The notes below the pieces were generated by a model, which ran no database searches, was not told the origin of the DNA, and was given only the letters and a program-made list of their open reading frames with translations. DNA of 64,000 bases from Chrysoperla carnea (lineage: Eukaryota > Arthropoda > Insecta > Neuroptera > Chrysopidae): contig NC_058339.1 of assembly GCF_905475395.1 (NCBI RefSeq), forward strand, positions 16,748,001 to 16,812,000, in the 5' to 3' direction. A program made the position numbers and the translations under genes. Positions 11,832-31,800 of this stretch are shown here, piece by piece (the first letter of the stretch is position 1; every line of letters starts with the position of its first letter).

Positions 11832-14800
11832 CTCATACTACCTATAATAATCACAGTCAATACTTTGCCAGGAGAGTATTCGATTAAGAAATGATTTCCA
11901 TGTTTTTAGGTTCAAACGAAGGCATTGAGGAAAATTTTAAATTATTAATTTAATCTTGAAAAAAAAAAACTAATCTGTAATTCGAAGAAATCAAGTTGTA
12001 ATTAGGTTGGAATTTTACCTTGAATTTCTTGCGAATTTATTCGATTACATAATAGAATGTTACCTTGAATTCGTTCCGAATCTATTCAATTTTCAATTTC
12101 TTAATTTAAATGATGCTCCTACTTCTTGTCAATTATGAACATGATTTTACTTTTAAATCACCTTCAAGATTAAGGGAGCCATAAGATGTCTAGTCTTTGA
12201 TACCAACAACTGGAAGCTTCCTTGACAAAATAGTGACGATGATAAATTATTAGTATTGCAGAAAAATAAAATTCATATATCCATGTTCAGAATCTAACTA
12301 GATTTTATTCTTTTTTTTTTTAAATTAAATTTAATCAACTTGGAACGCGTACAAAAAAATCGGGACTGAAAATTCAGTAACATCCGTATATTTTACATGG
12401 CAGTACTACAAAATTATCATTAAACATAATCATCCTGCTAGGAAGAAAAGAAGAATAATATTCCCAGGATGAAAGACTTTCTTATTAATTTTTTATTCGA
12501 TAACTTGCAAAATTATTCAACAGTCAATTAAATAAATCTGTATTTTTAATTCATTGTAGGTGGCTTAAACAATTGTTCTGAATTTCTCTCTCTCTTTTTA
12601 CGTTACGCGTTTTATCATTTAATAATAATTAATTGATTACGATGTTTTTATCGCATATATTGGTTTTCAGGATTCGTTGACTAAACATTTTTACAAATAT
12701 TAAATCCACCTTCTAAATTCGTAAGATGGCACAATAATTAAAGCTTATATGCCGTGTGTCTCGCGTAACTACTCAACCCTATCCAAAATTATATTCATGT
12801 CAAAAATACAATGATTTCTTTGTATTTCTTTCAAGCTATAAATGATTTCTTTCTTATTTTAATTGACTCAATAATTATAACACCAGAAAAATTTACTTAA
12901 CGAGTAAGTATTATTCAGTAAGCGTCTTACTTTCAACAATATTAACTATTTACATTCATTGTATCAACAAATTTTTCCGAACTTCCCCTTTCCGATTCAC
13001 GATCAGGTCGACAAGAATGTACTAAAATTGAATAGTAGAAACTGCCGCAAAGTGAGGTCCAATGAGGGCGGTTTTAAGTAGATCAAGTACATAGCCCGAA
13101 CGTTCACTTGAAAGTTGCGACTTTCTTATTTAAAAAGAACGTGAAATATCCTGAATGTTTTTAGGTCCCCATTAACGATGCTCTCTCTTAACTCAATAAT
13201 GTTCCACGTTTTACACACTCTGAAGAACACTATGTTTAATATAAAAATAAAACAAAAATGTTTTTAAACCGAAATTTCGAAGTTTAAGCTTGCTATAGCT
13301 TCAGCTACAGGTCAGCCAAATTGAGTTAACCCTTAAATCTTAGAGAAATTCTCCGCACGATTTTGATCTGTTGCACTGCCCCGTGTATCAAATACCGATA
13401 TATTTAATACTAGGTTATTCTCTTTATATGTTGTACAACTAACAAAATCTTACTCGACTTTAGTTAGCTATTTGAATTTAGAATAGCAAAATGCGAAGGC
13501 TTATCGAACACGAGTTCCAAGTTTAAAAATAAGATTTAATGAATCTTTTTGAATGTTCATTACGTTTTATAAATTGATTATTTAAAAAAAATATCAATAA
13601 TTATTATTTTGTAGACTATAAATGCATTAAATACTTAAGTGGATAAAATAAAAGATGTAGACACAGACTTAATATTAAACATAGAAACCAACAAGATCAA
13701 TTAAGCTTCCGTTCATTGTGACTATCCTCTACCCATGTCAATGGGTTACAATCCGTAAATAGTAAATGGTTGCAAAGTACAGCCTACGCCTGATGTAATT
13801 ATTTATAATATATTATCAATCTATAATTAATATAAGTCTGTGAATACAGATGATATAAGTATGTATCTAAACTGGCATTATCAAACGAATTAAATTTGTG
13901 ACATAAGTATATTATTTAAATATTTGTCTCTTACTTAAGATATGAGAGGAATATGAGGAGAATATGTACTATGTATATTTGATTTTTAAATTAAAAACAA
14001 ATTAAATGATACACTTTTGATTAATAATGTTTTTATGAAAAAAGTCTTGACATATTTTGTTTACCATTTTGAAGCTTTTCATATTAAAAATATATATACT
14101 TTTATCATCTACTTTTTTTCCTAAATCTGTACTTTAGAAAATTCTATTTTTAATAATATACAATATTATTTTAATGATATATAATTTTTACTTGTTTTTG
14201 TTTTTTTTTTTTTTTTTTATATTTCTGTTGAGGATTACAGCATTTATCAAAATATTTCCTACTCCTTCGTAAATTTAAATCTACTTTCCATATTTATGTC
14301 GTTTCAAAATTTCGATCACATAATTAATAATATTGTTTTATGTATATACATTCTAAAATGCTACATATATTTTGTCTACTACATTTTTTTTTTAAATATA
14401 CTTTTTGAACTAATATCATATTTTCACATTTTCGATATTAACAAAATGTTCAAAATAGAAAAATATTATTACAAAATGATTTTAAAAAAATCGTTACTTT
14501 TCCTTTTACGATCAATAATTAATGATCGTCTCTCAAACTTGATGAATTAAGCAATGAAGCTTTCAAATTACCAAATACACAAAAGCACAAACATTTTAAA
14601 AGCATAAAAAATACAACTTTATTTATAATCTTAAGTTTAATTGTTCGAAATATTACTAAATCCCTTCAATCAGATCTATACTTAATTCTTTTGGTTACCG
14701 AAGGGAGAAACCATTTTTAATAAAACGATATTTGATGAACAATTTTTTTTAAACAAGAAAAAAAAAAATTGAAATAAAATTTTTCATTAATTTAACTCAA

Positions 14801-15014
14801 GACATTTTAATAATAAAAATTTTGGCCCAATAAAAATTAAATGATTTTTTTTTAATTAAATAAATTTTTTTTATTTTAAAAATAGTAAAATTAAAAATAA
14901 TTAAAACGGACAACAATAATAAAAGTCACAAAATTTGTTTAAAATGAAAAGGCATGTGATATCAGTAACTGAGCACCGTCCAGAATTTTCTGTCTGTATG
15001 ACAAAATAAAATCC

Positions 15015-21380
<6,366 letters not shown>

Positions 21381-22861
21381 TATTTTCTAATTAAAAATAA
21401 TCACAATAAAATATCACTTAAAAATTTGAAACTATATTTAAAAAACGAACTAAAATCAACACAACACACTCAATACACTTTTGTCTTCAATTTCTCTATT
21501 ATTATTCACTGAAGAAGAATCTCAAGCCAGTGATGTACAACCTTCCATGAATGGTTTGAAAAACAAATCACACTTATTTAGTAAAAAATATATTTGGTAC
21601 AGATGTGATTTATTAATCTTAAATCGTTTAAATACAATTACATAACATTTTAATAAAAATAATTGCATAAAAACTCTTAAAATATAAAATAAAATACTCT
21701 ACTTCAGAAAACACTCCCACTATGGAGTTCAATCCGAGAATGAAACGTCATATTAAAAGTTGACGCGTGTGAATACATTTGTAATGAAATGAATGAAATA
21801 TTTATTGCTCAAACATTTATTAATTTACTTAAATATTCTTTTAAAGAATTCTGTTTATTTTATATATTTATAAAATTAACATTTTGGGGGATTATGAATT
21901 TATAAAAATATTTATTTTGTTGAGTTTCAGTGGAACTACTTTTTGAGAAATAAACAGTTTTCGAATAATAAGCGGTACCACCAAAAGAAAGTTAAAAAAA
22001 ATGTGTTGAAATATGACACACAAAATTTCTCAGTAGTTTTTCCACATTTCACATGCAGTTGTAATGTTGTTCCCATACAAAACAAACCTTACCGACTTGT
22101 ATACAATGAGGGCACACATTACAAACGTAAGTTTTCCTTTCAAATGGAATTTTTTTTGATAAATGAATCGAATAAAAGCAGATTTTGCATGGTTTTGATA
22201 GTATTTCAATTAATATTAATTAAGAACTTTTCAATTGCATTTGAAAAGAATTAAGCTTGCCTATTGTTTGTTTTTCAAACGTATAATTACAATCTTTTCC
22301 TTCAAATATCTTCAATGCATGTCAAAATCAGCTGTGCAATGTAAATTTGAAACTGCTGAAAAGTTTTATATGTTTTGTAAATAATTTGTATGTTACAAAG
22401 CAAAAAAAACTTTGACCTTTGGAATTACATAAAATGTTTATGGAATTCCGTATGATTGAATTTTGAATATGTACTTAAAAGTGAAATAATTTTTAGTTAG
22501 TGAAAGCTTATAACTTACATGTGAGTAGCTTAACAATTAATTTTTTTTTTTCAAATTAATCATGCATAGTGCGTTTTTAAATCATTGTTATACTTAGGAG
22601 CGTTTTAGTTTTTCTAATATTCTTTTATTTTAAAAAACTTTCTATTTAGTAAAAATAAAAGAAATTTTATTTCAAGTTTTTTAAATTTTAGAATACAATT
22701 TTGATTAAACGATATTTTTCAAAATTTTACCCTAAAGCTAATTATTATATTTAAGTATTATTTAATATTATTTTATAAATAATATATTTATATTCCTTTG
22801 GCATTTTAGATGACAATATTTATATTGAAATAACTTGGACTTTCTTGGCCGCTCTTCCAAA
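21381..22861. other. Divergent interval between drk and Ucp4A
   Basis: About 1.5 kb between the start codons of two oppositely transcribed genes. It must contain both 5'UTRs and promoters, unless those begin further out. I see no convincing TATA box or initiator. The 103-codon ORF at 21943-22254 is Lys/Phe/Asn-rich with no family resemblance and I do not call it a gene. Confidence 0.5.
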
Positions 22862-25800
22862 ATGCCGCACTTTGTAAAAATGGATATAAATAATGGTGTT
22901 ATCACCTACACCTTTTCTGTAGCTGCAGCTTCACTAGCTGAGTTTGGTAAGTACAAAAATTCAAACTACCTGCTATTACTTGATTAAACTTAAAAATATT
23001 CTTTACTGAAAAGAGCAAGATATTGAATTTAAATTTATTATTTTACATTCATATCCATAGAAACATAGTCAAAAAGCGCTGTTTGATAAAGATAAAATAT
23101 ATTAGATTTTCTTAGGTTGAATAGTTTTTTGACATCTGTCCGAAACTAAAGCAAATCGATGAAAAGGTCTATTGAAAATCACTTATTTCAGCAACCAATA
23201 ACAGCCAAAACCATTTAGGTACTTCAAGCTAGAACTTTAATTATTTAAACTTTTTTATTTATTTATTGCCTAGTTTTTTTGTAATTTGTAAAAAACTGCA
23301 AACCTTCTTCAAATTTCGCAATTATTTTGCTCCCAAAAGTTATGCACGCCTCCTGGGATTAGGAAAACTCGGATTACATCATTTAGGGCTAATTGAACGT
23401 ATTAAAACGATCTTGTTGGAAATTAATTCTTCGAAAATTTTTAATTTGATTAGCCTATTATTGAAGATAATTAAATTTCCTATCTTTTATGGTACATATT
23501 TTGGTCTATATTTCTTATACTGTGATAAAAATTAAATAATTAATGTTTTACCAATCTAATTAATTATAATTTGTTATAATTAATGTATAATGAAAATCAT
23601 AAGTTTCCCCTTCTTATTTATACAAATAAATTATTTTTTATAATTAACTTGGTGTTTATACCCTAGCAATAGAAGAATAAAGTTGTTGTTTTTTCATTAA
23701 AATATCTTAATTTCGTGAATTTTGTGGTTTCAATGCTGACGTATTTATATTACGTTACTAATTTACCTCAAACCATAACACATTGTTGGAATTTATGAAT
23801 TAAGTAATATTTACAAAAACAGAATGTAATTCAGATAAATATTCAAAAATTAGGTTTTCTTGATTTTCAGAAAAATAAGAATTTTCGATAATTTCGACGT
23901 TTGACCCTGAATAAATTTTCATGATGCAGGATCGATGAAAATTTTTCAGATTTTATTTGTAATAGAGTACATAATATCTGTAACAATTTTCAGCTCCATG
24001 CAAATTATATTAATTGAAATGTCTACTGTGACCAGACAGTACTATCTCTTACCTAAAACGAAAACGAATTTACCTTTAACTGACCTTGCTGGTTAGGGTC
24101 CAATCTGATTTATTTTAGTGGACAGATTTGAATATAGGGAGGATAGCTAACTAAAGTCTTCTGGGATATGGTTAGATAAGGTTGGAGTGGCTTTCCTGAG
24201 ATACAGAAAATATAGGATTGGTCAATTTCCGACCATTACTCCATGAACCATTTTGAGCTGTTTAAGAACAACAGGAGTGTTTTGACGTCGGCGAATTTCA
24301 AGTTGCAGAGGTCATGAAAGAAAAGCTGGCTCAAGTGAGTCCATCTCATCATAGATGGCAGAGCTGGATAGTGACAGAGAAGATATATAGTTTCTTCCTC
24401 TTTCCCACTGAGATCTCCTGCAGAAATCGTGATGCACTAGCAGGCCCAATCGATAAACGTGCCTGCCGCTTAACCTGTGTCTTAATAATATACGCAACGC
24501 TTTTGCTTTTAGAGGCTATATAAACTCAGACCATGTCTGTCTTGTAATAGTCGAAACAAGTCGAAAAATTCGAAAAACTTCATTTTCCACTTCGGAATTC
24601 CCCGGAAAATCGGAAAACCAGTTTTTCCAACTTTCTAACAACCTTCTGTCATTTTTAACAAGCTTGTCGGCTTCACAATTTCCTGGAATGTTCCGTCTAG
24701 GACATACTGTTGAAGTAATTGAATACGGTAGCTCTAATATTCACATTTTTAATTTCACATATAATTTTTTTCTAAATATTTATTACCATGTGATGTCTAT
24801 ATAGACGTCTGCATGCAACAATGTATTTAGAAAATAATAAACATTAAATAGTTAAATTCTGTATGATGATTTTTGTGTGATAATTGATAATAATTAAGTG
24901 AAATTGTAAATTGTTTTGTTTATGTTTGCTAAAATAAAAATATAAATGCATATATTATATACAGTTTGTCCCGTTTTAGTGTAATTACACTCGACTTTTG
25001 GCACCGAGATATCGATATCTCATTTGACATAGTTCTCCAACTATCATTTTTTTAGGATTATATACTTGGTTTATCAAAATTGGATAAAATTTCGATGTGA
25101 TAGAGCAAAATTAAATTTTTTGAATTCTGATGACGTCATAAAGTTAAAAAATTCAATTTTTTTGATAACACAGGCAAATTTGATCCTATCTTATTGGAAT
25201 TTTTTTTGAAACCCACTACTTTTGGGTCATTCTTTTCAGCTGTGATGTCAATTTTTCGCTAGCTATCACATATCTGCTTAATTCCGGGACCAGGACTACA
25301 CATTCTTGAAACCAATCAGAGCTAGGATAATTTAGATCACAAATTTGAAAAATATGACCCAAATTTAGTAGGATTACATACTTGGTTTATCAAAATTGGA
25401 TAAAATTTGGATGCGATAGAGCAAAATTAAATTTTTTTGGATTCTGATGACGTCATCAAGTTAAAAAAATCGATTTTTTTGATAACACAGGCCAATTTGA
25501 TCCTATCTTATTGGAATTTTTTTTGAAACACACTACTTTTGGGTCATTCTTTTCAGCTGTGATGTCAATTTTTCGCTAGCTATCACTTATTTGCTTAATT
25601 CCGGGACCAGGACTACACATTCTTGAAACCTATTGGAGGTAGGTTAATTTTGATCACAAATTTGAAAAGTATGACCCAAATTTAGTAAGATTACATACTT
25701 GGTTTATCAAAATTGGATAAAATTTCGATGTGATAGAGCAAAATTAAATTTTTTGAATTCTGATGACGTCATAAAGTTAAAAAATTCAATTTTTTTGATA

Positions 25801-28800
25801 ACACAGGCAAATTTGATCCTATCTTATTGGAATTTTTTTTGAAACCCACTACTTTTGGGTCATTCTTTTCAGCTGTGATGTCAATTTTTCGCTAGCTATC
25901 ACTTATTTGCTTAATTCCGGGACCAGGACTACACATTCTTGAAACCAATCAGAGCTAGGTTAATTTTGATCACAAATTTGAAAAATATGACCCAAATTTA
26001 GTAGGATTACATACTTGGTTTATCAAAATTGGATAAAATTTGGATGCAATAGAGCAAAATTAAATTTTTTGGATTCTGATGACGTCATCAAGTTAAAAAA
26101 TTCAATTTTTTTGATAACATAGGCAAATTTGATCCTATCTTATTGGAATTTTTTTTGAAACCCACTAATTTTGGGTCATTCTTTTCAGCTGTTATGTCAA
26201 TTTTTCGCTAGCTATCACTTATTTGCTTAATTCCGGGACCAGGACTCTACATTCTTGAAATCAATTAGAGCTAGGTTAATTTTGATCACAAATTTGAAAA
26301 GTATGACCCAAATTTAGTAAGATAACATACTTGGTTGATCAAAATTGGCAATATCGTACTTTTTGATACATTTTCTTCTATAAAATATGATATCTGGCGT
26401 GGGCGTGGTACATTCTGTATATTATATATAGCGTGCCCTGTGAACATTAACATTTTATTAAGTTAGTTTTACATTATGAAGTATAATTGAGTAATCAAGT
26501 GATCAACAAGTGATAAGGTTAATGGGAAATAGAATTTAGCATACATTTATGGAAATTCAATTGTTAATAAAGAGCGAAACATTGAGAAAAAAACCAGATT
26601 TTTCGAGGTCATTGAGCATTATATTTTTTACTTCCTTGCTCAAAGCAAAGTAATATAAAATTTTACTGGCGTTAAAATATTTTGAAAAAGATGAACAGGC
26701 TTAAGTTGTTCTACTTGAATAAAGTATCTTTCATTATTATCTGCAGTCGATAGAAGTGTTAAATTAAAATCTTGGTATCCCCCACATGAGGTAACACCGG
26801 ATATAATGACATTTGAAAAAATTATAATCGATTGCTTTAAAATATTTTGTAATCTCAATTTCTAACTGGTTATACTTATATTTTATTAATGAGTTTAATG
26901 AATGAAAGTTTAATAATTAAAATAATTGCTTCTTTATTCATTGCCACTATACAATTTTAAAATAAAATTGTATATCCAAGTAGGAATTTGAATGGTTCGA
27001 AGCTATTTATAAAACTATTTTTTTATTAAGAAAGCTAAAAAATTAAATATACAATTTATATGGTTTATTTGCTTTATGTACAAAATGAAATGCTTTTAAA
27101 TTAATGTCAAGCAACCCAGCAGTTAAGTTTCTTAAAGCCTCACAGTCTATCTCAATGTGGGCAATAACGCCCCTTTGTTGAAGCTAGACGCCTAGAAAAT
27201 CAAGTGTACTGCCGTCAAAACGATACCTTATCGCTGTTGTTTAACAGTTTCAGAAATAAATTCTCAAATAATTTTCAAAAATAATCCAATATTATTTGCT
27301 CCATGCATGAGTTTAGTTACCATAGTAACGACACATTACTTTATTAATTGAAAATTGGACATAACTGCCTTTTTTAACGCTAAAATAATCCATTTGAAGC
27401 GCTGGCGTCGGTTTGGTTGTCCCCTACACCTACTATGCTCCCTGCCAATAGATCATTTGTCACCTTCAAAACTGTCTAATTAAAAATAATAATATAAATC
27501 TTTATATTGTTATAATGCCTTAAATAATTATATAACACAAATATAAATAGATTTTGGCATATTTTAAAGTCATCTGTAATTCTGTAAACTATTTAACTAT
27601 TTGCATCTATTTTCAATGTTTATTACGAAATGATGACATTACTATTTTGTTATAATACAATGTCAAGGTTCTCATTGTTTCAAGAACTTTCTTTATTAAT
27701 TTCATAGTATAGGCGCTAGTAAGGGATTTTTGAAAATCAAAAAGATGCAGTTGAGATGTAGCTCATTTTCTATGCTTTTTTGTCACGGAAAATCGATTTT
27801 GAATGATTTAAAACTCTGCCGCTCCGCAATTTGCATTTTACAATAAAAAAAAACGCGTAAAAATGTTAATTGTTAGCAGATTAGTCTGAAACTATCAAAG
27901 ATTCGATTTTGTGGATCATTTGCGAATAATATTTTTCGTTTGAAGCTTTTTCTTCGATTAAACTTTTTTTTTATCGAGTTTCACACATATGTCAAATTAA
28001 AAAAGCACCCTGTATATCGATCAGAAATCGATCGTCATATAAGTCGTTAACGGAAAGTGATACAAAAAACATTAATCTACAAAAATGATAGGAAATTTAA
28101 TTATCTGCAATAAAGGTTATTATCATTGTTGGCCTAAAATATACGATTACGCAGATATACGCCGAAACGGTTTTTCTCTAAATGGCGAAATTTCTCTCCT
28201 CCAAAATTTGTAAGGATTTTGTGAATTTACATTAAGTTCGTGCTGCTGAAATTACTTAAAAATAAAAATAACTCCTGTAATTTAGTACATTATGGACAGT
28301 AGCAGACTTCCCAATTACCTGTATTTAAATTGTCCATTGCCCGGACTATATTTCTTTCTTACTCAATCAAAAATCTTTTCAACCAACTCAACGAAGTCTA
28401 GTTATATCGCCTGATGACCTTTATCACATGATTGATTTTCGTAAATTCAATATTTTGTATTTTTGGCCAAAGTATTTTTAAATTTGTTCATTGTAAATTG
28501 TGATTAGATTATCGATAAAAAAAGAGATTAAGCAAATTTTGTAGTAGGTCTATTTAGATAAAAATTAGCATCCAAAACAGTACAAAGCCTAAATTTTTTA
28601 TGTAAATATTTGACTTTATTTTTCCGAAGATGAAATATTTCTTGGAATTGACCACAAAATAAGAAAATTGCATTTAATTGATTTGTGTAGTCAACCTGGA
28701 AGTTAAGAATTTAGTAAAAATAGAACATAATACTACAAGGTTATTCATTTACAAATTCAAAGAAGTTATTTTTGAATAGTACAAAAAAAATATTAAAAAT

Positions 28801-31800
28801 CATTAGCAAACCATACTTTTACATTAATTAGTTTTTATGTAATCGAGAAATAACCTATTTTATTTCCTGTATGTAACCTTGATTATCATTTTGTCACACT
28901 GAAAAATTATGATTCAACAAAAAAGTATTAAAGTTTACTAAATTGTATTGAAATATTGAACATTTGACATGGTAGAGAAATACCCGAGTCAATAAAGAAA
29001 AATGATCTGGTAAAATTTCGATTTTTTTGATAACACAGGCAAATTTGATCCGATCTTATTCGAATTTTTTTTGAAACCCACTCATTTTGGGTCATTTTTT
29101 TCAACTTGATGTCAGTTTTTCGCTAGCTATCACTTATATGCCTAATTCCGTGACCAAGATTCCACATTCTTAAAACCCATTAGAGCTAGAGTAATTTTAA
29201 TCACAAATTTGAAATTTATGACCCAAATTTAGTAGGATTACATACTTGGTTTATCAAAATTGGATAAAATTTGGATGTGATAGAGCAAAATTAAACTTTT
29301 TGGATTCTGATGACGTCATCAAGTTAAAAAATTCGATTTTTTTGATAACATAGGCAAATTTGATCCGATCTGATTGAAATTTTTTTGGGTCATTCTTTTC
29401 AACTGTGATGTCAGTTTTTCGCTAGCTATCACTTTTGAGCATAATTCCGGGACCAGGACCCCCCCCCCTTGACAACATACTTGCTGGCGTCCCTAAAAAA
29501 AGAAGGATTACAATGGTCAAAATTAATTATCAGCATCTTATTTTGAAAACCAACAAACAACGGGTCCAATTATTATAAAAGTTTGGGAAGTTCTTTTCTT
29601 GAATCAAAATCACTTATGAATTCGTTTAGATCTACTTGGATATATTGTTAAATCTTTAATTACATTATTATCAATAATCATTCTAGGGTCAAAGTTTGTT
29701 TTTTGTTTTATCACAAAAAAAAAAACTTTATTGGTGTGTTAGATGATACATATTTGTTGACTTTGTAGACTAGATATGTATTATGATATAATAATATTAC
29801 ACATATTTTTATAAATTAAGTAAATATTGACTTAAGCGTAAATTTAATTAAGAAATGAATTATATTTACTAATTTACTATGATAAAAATAATCCATAATT
29901 GATAATCGTTATTTAACTGACATTGAATACTTCTACATGCTACATCACTTTTCCAAAGGTCATAAGGTGCTTTATTTTGCTCATACCGTAAATAACGCAG
30001 TGGCGTAGATAGATATTTTGTTTTCCACTGGTAAATACACAGGCCTGCAACTAAAATACTGCACAGGATTTCTTCTACTAATTAATTGGTATTTTATCAG
30101 AAATATTTAAAAAGGGAATTCTAATTGTTATACTCTATATTAAGGCGTTTGGATACCAAAACGAAAATGTTACCAAAAAACTAAAATTTTTTACCCCTTA
30201 GAAAAAATCGAAAAAATCACATCAAAATTTGTGTTTCGGAATTTGATGAAACTCAATACATAAGGTATTTTCGACCCAAAAATTACAAAAATCGGGTCCA
30301 TTTGACGATTGGACGTGTAATTTCTGAGATAAAGCCAACTTCAGAATAATTTTAGGCAATATCTCGGAAACTATTCGTCTAATAGTCAAACGGATCCTAT
30401 TTTTGTAATATTTGGGTCAAAATTACCTTATAAACAGAGTTTCATCAAGATCGGATACTAAAATTTTTTTTCGATTTTTTCGCAATTTTCTTAAGGGGTA
30501 CCCCTTAGAAAAAATCGAAAAAATCACATCAAATTTTGTATTTCGGAATTTGATAAAACTCAATACATAAGGTAATTTAGACCCAAAAATTACAAAAATC
30601 GGATCCATTTGACGATTGGACGTGTAGTTTCAGAGATAAAGCCAATTTTAGAGCAATTTTTTGCATTATCTCGGAAACTATTCGTCTAGTAGTCAAATGA
30701 ATCCAATTTTTGTAATATTTGGGTCAAAATTACCTTATAAACAGAGTTTCATCAAAATCGGATACTAAAATTTGTTTTCGATTTTTTCGCAATTTTCTTA
30801 AGGCGAACCCCTTAGAAAAAATCGAAAAAATCACATCAAAATTTGTATTTCGGAATTTGATGAAACTCAATACATTATGTAATTTTGACCCAAAAATTAC
30901 AAAAATCGGGTCCATTTGACGATTGGACGTGTAATTTCTGAGATAAAACCAATACAGAGAAATTTTATGCAATATCTCGGAAACCATTCGTCTAATAGTC
31001 AAATGGTTCCAACTTTTTTAATATTTGGGTCAAACTTACTTTATCAGTGTCCTATTTTTTATTAGTCAGTTCATACATTTGAACTGTATTGTTGTAAATT
31101 ACCTTGATTTCTTAATATACATCTATTAATTCAATCCCTACTGAAACCAAGTTTAAGCTTGTTTTAGTAGTTCTATTTAAAGATACTGGTTATCGAATGA
31201 CAGAAATAATTTTCCCAATATACCTACATTTAATATTAACCAGTATCACTATAATAGTCTTTCTTTATATTTCAGCTACATTTCCTTTAGATCTTACAAA
31301 AACAAGATTACAAATACAAGGTGAAATAGCTGCCAAATCTGCTAAAGTTGTAAGTTGTTAATAAAATAATATCATTTTTTTACATGAGAAGAAAGTCACT
31401 TACACGATAGTATCATGCGCATGTCCTGACATTATTACGTCAACAGTATTTCTGATATACTGGAAATCATCCCGTTAGGCATTTAAAATAGATGAAGTAA
31501 GAAGAGTTCTCATGGACGTTCTTATGTATAAAACAAATAAAGAGAATACGCTTCGATTAAAAGATATTTGATAACTTTCTAATAACTTTTCTATCTCTTA
31601 ACAGTAACAAGCACTATGTGACTTTTAGATAATCCTAAAATTCAAGCTGTCTAAAAGATGCTCCCCACTGATCCCAAGTATCAGAATACAGTAAAAGTGA
31701 AAGCATTTTCTATTTAACAAAGATAGAAATTAACCTTGGTACACAATAATATTGACTTTTTGTTCTGTGCCATATGCTACAGTGAAAAGTTTAAAATAGA

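Larger units (their letters stand above)
10059..15014. other. Intergenic and probable long drk 3'UTR
   Basis: No coding exon is recognised. The part next to the drk stop is a likely long 3'UTR on the minus strand. Minus-strand AATAAA-type signals exist, for example in ATAAATAAAG near 14.62 kb, but I cannot tell which is used. A 64-nt hairpin lies at 11768-11831, and a dispersed repeat at about 10.95-11.30 kb shares a stretch with 23.05-23.17 kb. The low-complexity ORF at 14296-14550 is not credible as a gene. Confidence 0.5.
22947..31275 (+). other. Ucp4A intron 1 (8.3 kb)
   Basis: Begins GTAAGT and ends TTTCAG. Contents, listed separately: a LINE-like scrap near 24.3 kb, a 316-bp tandem array at 25.06-26.35 kb, a partial copy of it at 29.0-29.47 kb, and a 307-bp array at 30.18-31.04 kb. 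A CAGTGGCGTAGATAG phrase near 29,998 resembles one hAT end but has no partner. ORFs at 23266-23535 and 26640-26858 have no recognisable family. Confidence 0.85.

Noticed and set aside
14296-14550. 84-codon low-complexity plus ORF
   Set aside because: Dominated by Ile/Phe/Tyr/Lys from AT-rich DNA; no domain or family resemblance.
21943-22254. 103-codon ORF between drk and Ucp4A
   Set aside because: Phe/Lys/Asn/Ile-rich composition, no recognisable motif, and placed in a region that must hold promoters; most likely chance.
26640-26858. 72-codon minus ORF with [14 protein letters not shown]
   Set aside because: Looks slightly protein-like but is isolated in an intron with no family recognition or continuation; may be transposon debris, not supportable as a gene.
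30423-31002. ORFs of 60-90 codons on both strands, some ending [10 protein letters not shown]
   Set aside because: They recur because they are frames through the 307-bp tandem repeat.
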